From NCBI RefSeq assembly GCF_022601735.1, contig NZ_JAKUMM010000011.1, positions 62,001 to 126,000 of the forward strand: a DNA stretch of 64,000 bases, in the 5' to 3' direction. Below are positions 42,513 to 50,729 of the stretch, one piece after another; the first letter of the stretch is position 1; the number at the start of each line of letters is the position of its first letter. The DNA is from Atopomonas sediminilitoris (GTDB taxonomy: Bacteria; Pseudomonadota; Gammaproteobacteria; Pseudomonadales; Pseudomonadaceae). The notes beneath the pieces were generated by a model. It had not been told where the DNA came from, ran no database searches, and saw only the letters and a list, made by a program, of their open reading frames with translations. The translations under genes and the position numbers were made by a program.

Positions 42513-42857
42513 ATGCACGTAAAAAGGCATACCCAGGCACTGTTGATGGTCGCCTTGCTCGGGGCGGTGACCTTCAGCAGTTACGGCCGCGCCGAGGTGC
42601 CGGATGCACCTCGGCAGGCCGACTTAAGACACCTGCTTAAACAGGATTGTGGCTCGTGCCACGGCACTCGCCTCACCGGCGGCCTAGGCACGCCACTGAC
42701 CACCACGGCACTCGCCGGCAAACCCCGTGAAGGCTTGATCGCCACCGTCCTTCACGGTCGCCCCGGTACCGCCATGCCACCGTGGCAAGGCCTGCTCAAC
42801 GAAGCCGAAGCCGCATGGTTAATCGATCAACTGATGCAAGGAACGGCACTGCCATGA
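42513..42857 (+). CDS. nirC: NirC, c-type cytochrome (c55X)
   Basis: NirC is a periplasmic monoheme cytochrome linked to heme d1 maturation and to electron donation to NirS. The 114-residue product has a signal peptide and the heme site CGSCH (46-50). The axial Met is probably in GTAMPPW. ATG 42513 has GGAG seven bases upstream; the ATG two codons earlier is too close to that site. It overlaps nirF by four bases. Confidence 0.92.
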   Translation: MHVKRHTQALLMVALLGAVTFSSYGRAEVPDAPRQADLRHLLKQDCGSCHGTRLTGGLGTPLTTTALAGKPREGLIATVLHGRPGTAMPPWQGLLNEAEAAWLIDQLMQGTALP

Positions 42858-44089
42858 CCGCCCCCCGACGTTTTCGCCCGCGTTTACTGTTAAGTGCTGC
42901 AGCCTTGAGCTTGCTGTCTGCGTGCAGTCACTTGGCCGAACAAGCCGTCCCCGCGCAACCGCTGCTAGCCACCGGTGACTTGGGCGTGATTATCGAGCGT
43001 GACCACAGCAGCGTGCAGCTGATCAGCCAATCCGGCATGCGCAGCTTGGCACGCATTGAAGGCTTGGGCGATTTGTCCCATGCCTCACTGGTGTTTTCAC
43101 CCGATCAGCGTTACGCCTACGTGTTTGCCCGCGACGGTGGTTTAAGCAAGATTGACCTGCTCGAGCAGCGCTTGGTCAAACGTGTGGTGCAAGGCGGCAA
43201 CAGTATTGGCGGCGCCATCAGTCAAGACGGCAGCCTGATTGCCGTGAGCAACTACGAGCCAGGCGGCGTTAAAGTCTTCAACAGTGACAGCCTCGATTTA
43301 GTCGCCGACATCCCCGCCACCCCCCTGCCCGGTCAAGACCGTAACGCAAGGACGGTGGGCTTGGTCGACGCACCAGGACAGCGCTTTGTCTTCAGCCTGT
43401 TCGACAGCGATGAGACATGGCTGGCCGACTTCAGCCAAGCCGACGCCAGCAATCAATACCAACCGCAACTGCAACGCTTTACCGGCATCGGCAAGCAACC
43501 CTACGACGCCCTGCTCACCCCGGATGGCCGCTACTACATTGCCGGACTATTTGGCGAAGACGGCATGGCCAAGCTCGACTTATGGCACCCCGAGCGCGGC
43601 GTACAGCGCATTTTGGGCGACTACGGCCGCGGGCAAGAAAAACTGCCGGTGTACAAGATGCCGCACCTTGAAGGCTGGACGGTGGCCGGCGAGAAAACCT
43701 TTGTCCCCGCCATTGGCCAACACCAAGTGTTAGTGCTCGACAGCCAAAGCTGGCAGCCCAAGGGCGCGATTGATGTCGCCGGCCAGCCAGTGTTTGTGAT
43801 GGCGCGCCCCGATCACCGACAAATCTGGGTCAACTTTGCCTACCCCGATAACAACAAGCTGCAAATCATCGACAGCGAATCGCAGCAGATCATCGCCACG
43901 CTGGAACCTGGGCCTGCGGTACTGCATATGGAATTTTCGGCGCGCGGACATCGCGTGTGGGTCTCGGTGCGCGACGGCAACGAAGTGCAAGTATGGGACA
44001 CCTACCGACTGAAAAAGCTCGCCACCCTGCCCGCACATAGCCCTAGCGGTATTTTCTTCACCCACCGCGCGCAACAAATGGGGCTTTGA
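42854..44089 (+). CDS. nirF: NirF, heme d1 biosynthesis lipoprotein
   Basis: NirF acts late in heme d1 synthesis; in Pseudomonas it is a periplasmic membrane-attached lipoprotein. The 411-residue product has a lipobox LSAC with Cys24 and a propeller fold related to the d1 domain of NirS. The ATG is shared with the nirC stop (ATGA), which fixes the start against the longer open frame. It is followed by nirD after one base. Confidence 0.94.
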   Translation: MTAPRRFRPRLLLSAAALSLLSACSHLAEQAVPAQPLLATGDLGVIIERDHSSVQLISQSGMRSLARIEGLGDLSHASLVFSPDQRYAYVFARDGGLSKIDLLEQRLVKRVVQGGNSIGGAISQDGSLIAVSNYEPGGVKVFNSDSLDLVADIPATPLPGQDRNARTVGLVDAPGQRFVFSLFDSDETWLADFSQADASNQYQPQLQRFTGIGKQPYDALLTPDGRYYIAGLFGEDGMAKLDLWHPERGVQRILGDYGRGQEKLPVYKMPHLEGWTVAGEKTFVPAIGQHQVLVLDSQSWQPKGAIDVAGQPVFVMARPDHRQIWVNFAYPDNNKLQIIDSESQQIIATLEPGPAVLHMEFSARGHRVWVSVRDGNEVQVWDTYRLKKLATLPAHSPSGIFFTHRAQQMGL

Positions 44090-44090
44090 T

Positions 44091-44612
44091 ATGGACCGTG
44101 CCGCGCTCACCTGCGAGCTACTCAAACAGTTCCAAAAAGGCGTGCCGATTTGTGCGCGGCCCTACGCCCGCATGGCTCATGAGCTGGGCGTGAGCGAAGC
44201 GGAGATACTGGACTGCCTCGCCCATCTGCAAGACAACCAAGTGCTGTCCCGCATTGGCCCGGTGTTCGAGCACCGTCGCGCCGGGTCCAGCACCTTAGCG
44301 GCATTAAGTATCGAACCGGCACAGCTCAGTGCGATTGCCGCCAAAGTCTCCGCGCATCCTGCGGTCAATCACAACTATGCCCGCGAACACGCCTACAACT
44401 TATGGTTTGTGGTCACAGGCAGCGATCGCGCCGCCGTGGATCAAGCCCTCAGCGAAATCGCCGAGCTGGCCGAGCAAAGGCCGCTGGATTTGCCCATGCT
44501 GCAGTCGTTTCACATCGACTTAGCCTTTGCGCTGGATCACGCTGCACTGAGCCAGTTAAACGCCGGTAGTGTGCATGCACCGCAACTGCACCCCCAGGCG
44601 GCTGGCCGATGA
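44091..44612 (+). CDS. nirD: NirD, siroheme decarboxylase subunit
   Basis: NirD, L, G and H are Lrp/AsnC-like proteins forming the enzyme that removes two carboxyl groups from siroheme on the way to heme d1. This 173-residue member has an AsnC-like helix-turn-helix (about 5-60) and the sensor-like half with HPAVNHNYAREHAYNLWFVVT. The ending LPMLQSFHIDLAFAL is NirD-like. The C-terminal 20 residues are extra and unconserved-looking. It overlaps nirL by four bases. Confidence 0.9.
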   Translation: MDRAALTCELLKQFQKGVPICARPYARMAHELGVSEAEILDCLAHLQDNQVLSRIGPVFEHRRAGSSTLAALSIEPAQLSAIAAKVSAHPAVNHNYAREHAYNLWFVVTGSDRAAVDQALSEIAELAEQRPLDLPMLQSFHIDLAFALDHAALSQLNAGSVHAPQLHPQAAGR

Positions 44613-45139
44613 ACACGCCAGCCGCGCTAAGCCGCCAACAACAGCAACACCTGCGCAGCTTGCTGGAGCGCGGTTTGCCGCTATGCAGCGAGCCGTACGC
44701 CGAACTGGCCAAGCAAATCGACAGCGATACCGACAGCGTGTTGGCCTGCGTGCGCGATTGGCAAGAAGATGGCTTGTTTCGCCGCTTTGGCTTAGTCGTG
44801 CGCCATCACGCGCTGGGGTATCACGCCAACGCCATGCTGGTGCTGGATATCCCCGATGCCTTGGTCGCCAGCATTGGCGAACAACTGGCAGAAGAGCCTC
44901 GCGTCACCTTGTGCTACCAGCGCCCACGGCGCTTGCCGCAATGGCGCTACAACCTGTTCTGCATGATTCACGGCCGCGCCCGCGCAGAAGTCGAAGGCGA
45001 AATAGCCGCCGTGTTACACCGCCATCAACTGGCGCATTACCCCCACGAGTGGTTGTTTTCAACGCAAGCCTTTAAGCAGCGCGGCGGCCATTTCAGCACC
45101 TTCAAAGCGCACGCAGTCGACGTGGGCCGCCATGACTGA
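44609..45139 (+). CDS. nirL: NirL, siroheme decarboxylase subunit
   Basis: A 176-residue member of the NirDLGH group, marked as NirL by DGLFRRFGLVVRHHALGYHANAM, the CYQRPRRLPQWRYNLFCMIHG segment and the closing LFSTQAFKQRGGHF. It starts within the nirD stop (ATGA) and overlaps nirG by eight bases. In this system D/L and G/H act as heterodimers. Confidence 0.92.
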   Translation: MNTPAALSRQQQQHLRSLLERGLPLCSEPYAELAKQIDSDTDSVLACVRDWQEDGLFRRFGLVVRHHALGYHANAMLVLDIPDALVASIGEQLAEEPRVTLCYQRPRRLPQWRYNLFCMIHGRARAEVEGEIAAVLHRHQLAHYPHEWLFSTQAFKQRGGHFSTFKAHAVDVGRHD

Positions 45140-45575
45140 GTTACAACGCCAACTGCTCAACCGTCTGCAACGCGGCTTGCCATTAGTCAGCGACCCTTGG
45201 GGTGAGCTTGGCCGCGAATTAAACGCCGACCCCTTAGCCCTGCGCGAGCAAGTCAGCCTTTGGCTCGAAGACGGCATCCTCACCCGTTTTGGCCCGTTGT
45301 TTGACGTTGAGCGCATAGGCGGGGCTTTTACCTTGGCCGCCATGGCCGTGCCTGAAGAACGCTTTGAAGCGGTTCACCAGCAGCTGCTTGAGCTACCCGA
45401 AGTGGCACACAACTACCGCCGCGAGCATCGGCTGAATATGTGGTTTGTGCTGGCCGTTAGCGACGCCAGCACCATCGAACCAACGCTGGCACACATCGAG
45501 GCGATCACTGGCCTTCGCGTGTTCAACTTTCCCAAACAGCGAGAGTTTCATGTCCAGCTCTACTTGCCCGTATAA
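45132..45575 (+). CDS. nirG: NirG, siroheme decarboxylase subunit
   Basis: A 147-residue paralogue of NirD. LTRFGPLFDVERIGGAFTLAAMAVP and VAHNYRREHRLNMWFVLAV are conserved, and the ending VFNFPKQREFHVQLYLPV is that of NirG. It starts eight bases inside nirL and overlaps nirH by 26 bases. Confidence 0.92.
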   Translation: MTELQRQLLNRLQRGLPLVSDPWGELGRELNADPLALREQVSLWLEDGILTRFGPLFDVERIGGAFTLAAMAVPEERFEAVHQQLLELPEVAHNYRREHRLNMWFVLAVSDASTIEPTLAHIEAITGLRVFNFPKQREFHVQLYLPV

Positions 45576-46089
45576 CGCCGAACTGGCCGCACGGCTGGTG
45601 GAACTCACCGCCGCAGGCTTACCGCTAGTCGCCCAGCCATGGGCTTGGCTAGGCGAACAGCTGGGCATTAGCGAAGCCGAAACACTGGCCTTACTCCAAG
45701 CCATGCAAGCGCAAGGCGCACTGCGCCGTGTCGCGGCCGTGCCCAACCATTACCGGTTGGGCTACCAGCACAACGGCATGACGGTGTGGGACATCGCCGA
45801 CAGCGAGGTCGAACGGATCGGCGCGCAGCTGGCTGCCCTGCCCAATGTCAGCCATTGCTACCAGCGTCCGCGCCACCTGCCGGACTGGCCCTACAACGTG
45901 TTTGCCATGCTGCATGCCACCAGCCGCGAGGCCCTCGACGCGCAACGTGCCGAGCTGCAAGCCCTGTTAGGCAGCGCCTGTCGACAAAGCGACATGCTGG
46001 TCAGCAGTCGCATCCTCAAGAAAACCGGCTTACGCCCGTCTCGCGCAAGCAACCGCACGCCTCAAGGAGGCTCCCATGCTGCGTCTTAG
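45550..46089 (+). CDS. nirH: NirH, siroheme decarboxylase subunit
   Basis: A 179-residue paralogue of NirL, with LRRVAAVPNHYRLGYQHNGMTVWD, HCYQRPRHLPDWPYNVFAMLH and the C-terminal RILKKTGLR. The ATG at 45550 is in good position although it lies inside nirG; the longer frame from 45445 has no family match. It overlaps nirJ by 14 bases. All four decarboxylase genes appear complete. Confidence 0.92.
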   Translation: MSSSTCPYNAELAARLVELTAAGLPLVAQPWAWLGEQLGISEAETLALLQAMQAQGALRRVAAVPNHYRLGYQHNGMTVWDIADSEVERIGAQLAALPNVSHCYQRPRHLPDWPYNVFAMLHATSREALDAQRAELQALLGSACRQSDMLVSSRILKKTGLRPSRASNRTPQGGSHAAS

Positions 46090-47257
46090 TCATTACCTCA
46101 AGCAGATTCATGGTGGCGCCAACGCACCGGCACGCAAGACCCCCATGATTAACCGCGACAGCCCAGTGGTGATCTGGAACTTGATCCGCCGCTGTAACTT
46201 GACCTGTCGTCACTGTTACTCGACCTCCACCGATACCGACTTCGCCGGCGAACTCAACACCGCCGAAGCGCACAACGTGATCGACCAGCTTAACGAAGCC
46301 GGAGTACGGGTACTGATCTTGTCCGGCGGCGAGCCTTTATTGCGCCCCGATGTGTTTGAACTGGCCGATCACGCGCGCGAGCTGGGCTTTTATGTGGCGC
46401 TATCGACCAACGGCACCCTGATCGAAGAACACAATCTGCCGCACATCGCCGCCGCACAGTTTGACTACGTTGGTATCAGCTTGGATGGCCTGCGCGACAC
46501 CCACACCTACATGCGCCGCGACCCCAGCGCTTATGACAAAAGTCTGCGCGCGATTGCCTTGTGCCGCAGCGCGGGCATCAAAGTCGGCCTGCGCACCACG
46601 CTCAACCAACACAACGCGGCGGAATTACCGGCGTTGCTGGATTTAATGCATGAACTGGATGTGCAGAAGTTTTATCTCTCGCACCTCAATTACAGCGGCC
46701 GCGGCAAACACCATCGCAAACAAGATGCGCAACTGCGCATGACCCGCGAAGCCGTTGACCTGTTGATTGCGCGCGCTTGGGACGACATCTGCCAAGGACG
46801 CAACACCGAGTACGTCACCGGCAATAACGATGCCGACGCCGTGCGCTTGCTCGACTGGGCACAAACCCATCGCCCCGACGACTACGACAAACTACTTACC
46901 ATGCTCACCCGCTGGGGTGGCAACGCCACCGGCTCCAGCATCGCCAATATCGACAACCTCGGCGAAGTTCACCCCGACACTTACTGGTGGCACTACAGCG
47001 TGGGCAACGTGCGCAAGCGCAGCTTTAAAGATATCTGGTTCGATAACCCCGACGTGTTACTCACCGAACTACGCCGCCGCCCGCGGCCTTTAGGTGGTCG
47101 CTGCGGCGCGTGCCAATGGCTGGCCGTGTGCGGCGGCAATACCCGCACCCGCGCATGGGCCACCAGCGGTGAACTGTGGGCCGAAGACCCTGGCTGCTAC
47201 CTCACCGATCAAGAAATTGGCCTAGAGCAAAAACGCATCACCACGCATTCGGCCTAG
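46076..47257 (+). CDS. nirJ: NirJ, heme d1 biosynthesis radical SAM protein
   Basis: NirJ replaces two propionate side chains by keto groups during heme d1 synthesis. The 393-residue protein has the radical SAM motif Cys40-x3-Cys44-x2-Cys47 (CNLTCRHC). It also has the SAM-binding LSGGEPLLRPD and a C-terminal SPASM-like cysteine set (GGRCGACQWLAVCGGN and DPGCYL). AAGGAGG stands before the ATG. It follows nirH directly, as in P. aeruginosa. Confidence 0.96.
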   Translation: MLRLSHYLKQIHGGANAPARKTPMINRDSPVVIWNLIRRCNLTCRHCYSTSTDTDFAGELNTAEAHNVIDQLNEAGVRVLILSGGEPLLRPDVFELADHARELGFYVALSTNGTLIEEHNLPHIAAAQFDYVGISLDGLRDTHTYMRRDPSAYDKSLRAIALCRSAGIKVGLRTTLNQHNAAELPALLDLMHELDVQKFYLSHLNYSGRGKHHRKQDAQLRMTREAVDLLIARAWDDICQGRNTEYVTGNNDADAVRLLDWAQTHRPDDYDKLLTMLTRWGGNATGSSIANIDNLGEVHPDTYWWHYSVGNVRKRSFKDIWFDNPDVLLTELRRRPRPLGGRCGACQWLAVCGGNTRTRAWATSGELWAEDPGCYLTDQEIGLEQKRITTHSA

Positions 47258-47367
47258 AGCCTGAATACGTGCCCCGTTTCAGCCATCCACGCGGGACTTG
47301 ATCTGGCACAAGGTTAAGCACCGCGCGGCTGCGCAATCATCAGCGCATGTCACGCAAGGAGTCGACC

Positions 47368-48186
47368 ATGAACGCTGCGCCCCCGAGTTTCGATCGCACC
47401 CTACTTCGCCCCGGCGAGGTCGCCCTCGTAGGCGCTGGCCCCGGCGACCCGGGCTTGCTGACCTTGCGCGCATGGCAATTGCTGCAACAGGCCGATGTGG
47501 TGGTGTACGACCGCTTAGTCAGCGACGAGATCATGAATCTGGTCCCCGGGCGCTGTGTTCGTCGCTATGTCGGCAAAGCCGCCGGCCTACACAGCTTGCC
47601 GCAAGACGAAATCAATCAACTGCTGGTCGATTTAGCCCGCGAACACCAACGCGTGCTTCGCCTCAAAGGCGGCGACCCCTTCGTGTTTGGTCGCGGCGGC
47701 GAAGAACTGGAGCACCTGTTGGCCAACGGCATCGTCTGCCAACTGGTGCCCGGCGTCACCGCCGCCAGTGGTTGCACCACGCTGGCGGGCATCCCGCTGA
47801 CCCACCGCAACCTCGCACGCAGCTGCCAATTCATCACCGGCCACCTGCAGGCCGATGGTGAACTAGAGCTGGCGTGGGCGCAGCTTGCCCAGCCGCAACA
47901 AACCTTAGTGTTCTACATGGGCCTCGGTAGCTTGCCGATTATCAGCCGCGAGTTAATCGCCAACGGCCTGCCTCAGGACATGCCGGCGGCCTTGATCAGC
48001 CACGGCTGCAGCCAAAAACAAAGCGTTCTGCGCACCACCCTCGCGCAACTGCCGTACGACGCCGTGAAAGCCAAACTCAAACCACCCACCCTGATTGTGA
48101 TTGGTGACGTGGTGGGCTTATTTAGCCAAGCACAGGTCAAGTTCCCTGGCCGCCTTCAACAGGAGGCCAGCACATGCACCGCCTAA
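47368..48186 (+). CDS. nirE: NirE, uroporphyrinogen-III C-methyltransferase
   Basis: NirE makes precorrin-2 with two SAM, the first committed step to siroheme and heme d1. The 272-residue protein has the SUMT motifs VGAGPGDPGLLT and LKGGDPFVFGRGGEE and the VPGVTAASG segment. ATG 47368 has AAGGAG six bases upstream. The 110-base gap before it contains only a weak TTGAT-like site (47298). It overlaps nirN by 13 bases. Confidence 0.95.
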   Translation: MNAAPPSFDRTLLRPGEVALVGAGPGDPGLLTLRAWQLLQQADVVVYDRLVSDEIMNLVPGRCVRRYVGKAAGLHSLPQDEINQLLVDLAREHQRVLRLKGGDPFVFGRGGEELEHLLANGIVCQLVPGVTAASGCTTLAGIPLTHRNLARSCQFITGHLQADGELELAWAQLAQPQQTLVFYMGLGSLPIISRELIANGLPQDMPAALISHGCSQKQSVLRTTLAQLPYDAVKAKLKPPTLIVIGDVVGLFSQAQVKFPGRLQQEASTCTA

Positions 48187-49667
48187 CACCTCTGTCTATC
48201 GGTCTCGCGGCTTTACTGATTGCCCTGCCCAGCAGCGTGATGGCAGCCAGCGATGGCGCCAGCCTGTACCAGCAACACTGCCAAAGCTGTCACGCCCCCG
48301 AGCGTTTAGGCGCCCAAGGCCCAGCGCTGCTGCCAGAAAGCTTGGCGCGCTTACCGCAAAAAGCCGCCGTACAGGTGATCAGCCAGGGGCGCCCCGCCAC
48401 CCAAATGCCGGGCTTTGCCCAGACCTTAAGTGGCGCAGAGATCAACACGCTAGCCGCGTACCTGTATGAAAAACCCAGCGCGCCTCCGCATTGGGATGCC
48501 GCCCAGATCAACACCAGCCATCAGGTATTCAACCCACGGGCACAGCTGCCGGCAAAACCGGTGTTTACGGCTGATCCCCTTAACCTGTTTGTCGTGGTCG
48601 AAAGTGGCAACCACCACATCAACATTTTGGATGGCGACAAGTTTGAGGTGATCACCCGCTTCCCCACCCACTTTGCGCTGCACGGTGGGCCTAAGTTTTC
48701 CCCCGATGGACGCTTTGTGTTTTGGGCCTCCCGCGATGGCTGGGTCACCCAGTACGATTTGTGGAACCTAAAGCCAGTGGCGCAAGTTCGTGCCGGCATC
48801 AACACCCGCAATATTGCCAGCAGTCAGGATGGCCGCTACCTGATGGTCGCCAACTACTTGCCCAACTCGCTGGTGGTATTAAACGCCGAAGACCTCAGCC
48901 TTAATCGCGTGATCGAAGTCACCGACCAACAAGGCACTGCTTCACGCGTCAGCGCCGTGTACACCGCACCGCCGCGCAATAGCTTTATTGCCGCATTGAA
49001 AGACGTGCAAGAAATCTGGGAAATCCCCTACGACAAACCCGACTTCCCGGTTCGCCGCCTGCGCGCGGGCGATTACCTCGATGATTTTTCATTTGATCCG
49101 CAATACCGCCACCTACTGGCCACCTCACGCGACAGCCACGGCGGCCAAGTGGTCGACCTAGATGCCGGCAAAGTGATCAAAAAAATCCCGCTGCAAGGCA
49201 TGCCACACTTAGGCTCGGGCATCAGCTGGACGTGGCAAGGCCGGCCAGTCATGGCCACCCCCAACATTCAGCAAGGCCGCCTTAGCGTCATTGGGCTGGA
49301 TAACTGGGAAATCATCAAAGAAATCCCCACCGAAGGCCCCGGCTTCTTCCTGCGCAGCCACGTCAACAGCCCCTATGCGTGGACCGACGTATTTTTTGGC
49401 CCCAACCAAGAAGTGGTACAGGTCATCGACAAACAAAACCTCAGCGTGGCGAAAACCTTACGGCCCATGCCCGGCAAAAACGCCGCGCATGTCGAGTTTG
49501 ACCGCTACGGCAAACACGTTTTGCTCAGCGTCTGGGACCAAGACGGCGCCCTGATCATCTACAACGCCGACACCCTCGAAGAAATCAAACGCCTGCCGAT
49601 GAACAAACCCTCGGGCAAGTACAACGTATTCAACAAAATCAACTACGCCGAAGGGACTTCGCACTAG
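48174..49667 (+). CDS. nirN: NirN, dihydro-heme d1 dehydrogenase
   Basis: NirN is a periplasmic NirS paralogue that carries out the last step of heme d1 formation. The 497-residue precursor has a signal peptide ending near VMA24, a cytochrome c domain with CQSCH (36-40) and a d1-type propeller. It closes with KPSGKYNVFNKINY, nearly the same as the GKFNVFNTMHDVY end of NirS. AGGAGG precedes the ATG. Confidence 0.95.
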   Translation: MHRLTPLSIGLAALLIALPSSVMAASDGASLYQQHCQSCHAPERLGAQGPALLPESLARLPQKAAVQVISQGRPATQMPGFAQTLSGAEINTLAAYLYEKPSAPPHWDAAQINTSHQVFNPRAQLPAKPVFTADPLNLFVVVESGNHHINILDGDKFEVITRFPTHFALHGGPKFSPDGRFVFWASRDGWVTQYDLWNLKPVAQVRAGINTRNIASSQDGRYLMVANYLPNSLVVLNAEDLSLNRVIEVTDQQGTASRVSAVYTAPPRNSFIAALKDVQEIWEIPYDKPDFPVRRLRAGDYLDDFSFDPQYRHLLATSRDSHGGQVVDLDAGKVIKKIPLQGMPHLGSGISWTWQGRPVMATPNIQQGRLSVIGLDNWEIIKEIPTEGPGFFLRSHVNSPYAWTDVFFGPNQEVVQVIDKQNLSVAKTLRPMPGKNAAHVEFDRYGKHVLLSVWDQDGALIIYNADTLEEIKRLPMNKPSGKYNVFNKINYAEGTSH

Positions 49668-49674
49668 TCCTCAA

Positions 49675-49698
49675 ACCGCCGTAATGACATACGGCGGT
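49675..49698 (+). terminator. Hairpin after nirN
   Basis: The stem accgccgta / tacggcggt lies just after the stop. T residues follow only after a ten-base gap, so termination strength is uncertain. Confidence 0.5.
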
Positions 49699-49736
49699 GC
49701 TCTAACGTTGTTTTGTGCGTTTTTATTCAGCAAAGA

Positions 49737-49773
49737 AAAAGCCCCAAACAGATCAAACTGTTTGGGGCTTTTA
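49737..49773. terminator. Bidirectional terminator downstream of the tRNAs and nirN
   Basis: A strong stem (aaagccccaaacag / ctgtttggggcttt) with A and T flanks, suitable for both the leftward tRNA operon and rightward nirN. Confidence 0.88.
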
Positions 49774-49775
49774 TT

Positions 49776-49849
49776 TGGAGGCTGAGGTCGGAATCGAACC
49801 GGCGTTCACGGATTTGCAATCCGGTGCATAACCACTCTGCTACTCAGCC
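49776..49849 (-). tRNA. tRNA-Cys (GCA)
   Basis: A 74-base cloverleaf including encoded CCA. The acceptor is GGCTGAG/CTCAGCC, the anticodon loop GATTGCAAATC has anticodon GCA, and the T-loop is GGTTCGATTCC. It lies downstream of tRNA-Gly in the same transcript. Confidence 0.95.
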
Positions 49850-49887
49850 TTAACGGTTAAAACAAGCATCGCCTGTTTTGAAAACTT

Positions 49888-49963
<76 letters not shown>

Positions 49964-50036
49964 TTGGCGTGGGGCGCATTCTAACGGCTTAGCAAACCCT
50001 GTCAAGTTATTGATCTGAAAATACTTATGCTGGCTT

Positions 50037-50597
50037 TTAGGCTTTTTTCACATCCCAGCTCAGGTGTGGCCAAGCGGCTCGCAGATAGCTGAGCATGGAC
50101 CAAATCGTCAGCAGAGCGGCTACCGCCAGCAGCGCTAAGCCAAAGATCACCCAGGCATTCGCGCTGGCAGGATTAGCCAGCAGAATCACCAGCGCCAGCA
50201 TTTGTGCCGCGGTTTTCCACTTACCAATCGACGATACCGCCACATGCGCGCGGGCACCGAGTTCGGCCATCCATTCACGCAGTGCCGACACCACGATTTC
50301 ACGGCAAATAATCACCGCGGCAGGAATGGTCAGCCACAAGCTGGCATGCGACTCAACCAACATCACTAAGGCCACCGCCACAATCAGTTTGTCAGCGACC
50401 GGGTCTAGAAATGCTCCAAACGGCGTGGTTTGCCCCCAGCGGCGTGCCAAGTAGCCATCTAACCAATCGGTAGCCGCCGCCAAGGCAAACACCGCGCTGG
50501 CAGCCCAGTAGCTCCAGCTAAAGGGCATGTAGAACAGCACAACGAACACGGGAATCAGAGCTACCCGCAGTAAGGTCAAAATATTAGGAATATTCAT
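50037..50597 (-). CDS. pgsA: CDP-diacylglycerol-glycerol-3-phosphate 3-phosphatidyltransferase
   Basis: PgsA makes phosphatidylglycerophosphate, the committed step to phosphatidylglycerol and cardiolipin. The 186-residue membrane protein has the CDP-alcohol phosphotransferase signature D-G-x2-A-R-x8-G-x3-D-x3-D (DGYLARRWG...GAFLDPVAD). ATG 50597 gives the usual MNIPNILTLLR start. It lies 132 bases after uvrC and upstream of the two tRNA genes. Confidence 0.96.
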   Translation of the reverse strand: MNIPNILTLLRVALIPVFVVLFYMPFSWSYWAASAVFALAAATDWLDGYLARRWGQTTPFGAFLDPVADKLIVAVALVMLVESHASLWLTIPAAVIICREIVVSALREWMAELGARAHVAVSSIGKWKTAAQMLALVILLANPASANAWVIFGLALLAVAALLTIWSMLSYLRAAWPHLSWDVKKA

Positions 50598-50729
50598 ACA
50601 CACGCCAAAAAGAGAAAGAGTGCCGGCCTAGGCCAAGCATGCCCACAAGCTAAGGTACGGTTTACGACGCTTCTGCAGCAGAAACGGCACAGCCATGATT
50701 GTCTGGGCCACGAAACAAAGTGGGCCATT

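Noticed and set aside
47298..47311. TTGAT-CTGG-CACAA as a DNR box before nirE
   Set aside because: The right half is poor and no -10 element fits; nirE is probably read from upstream.
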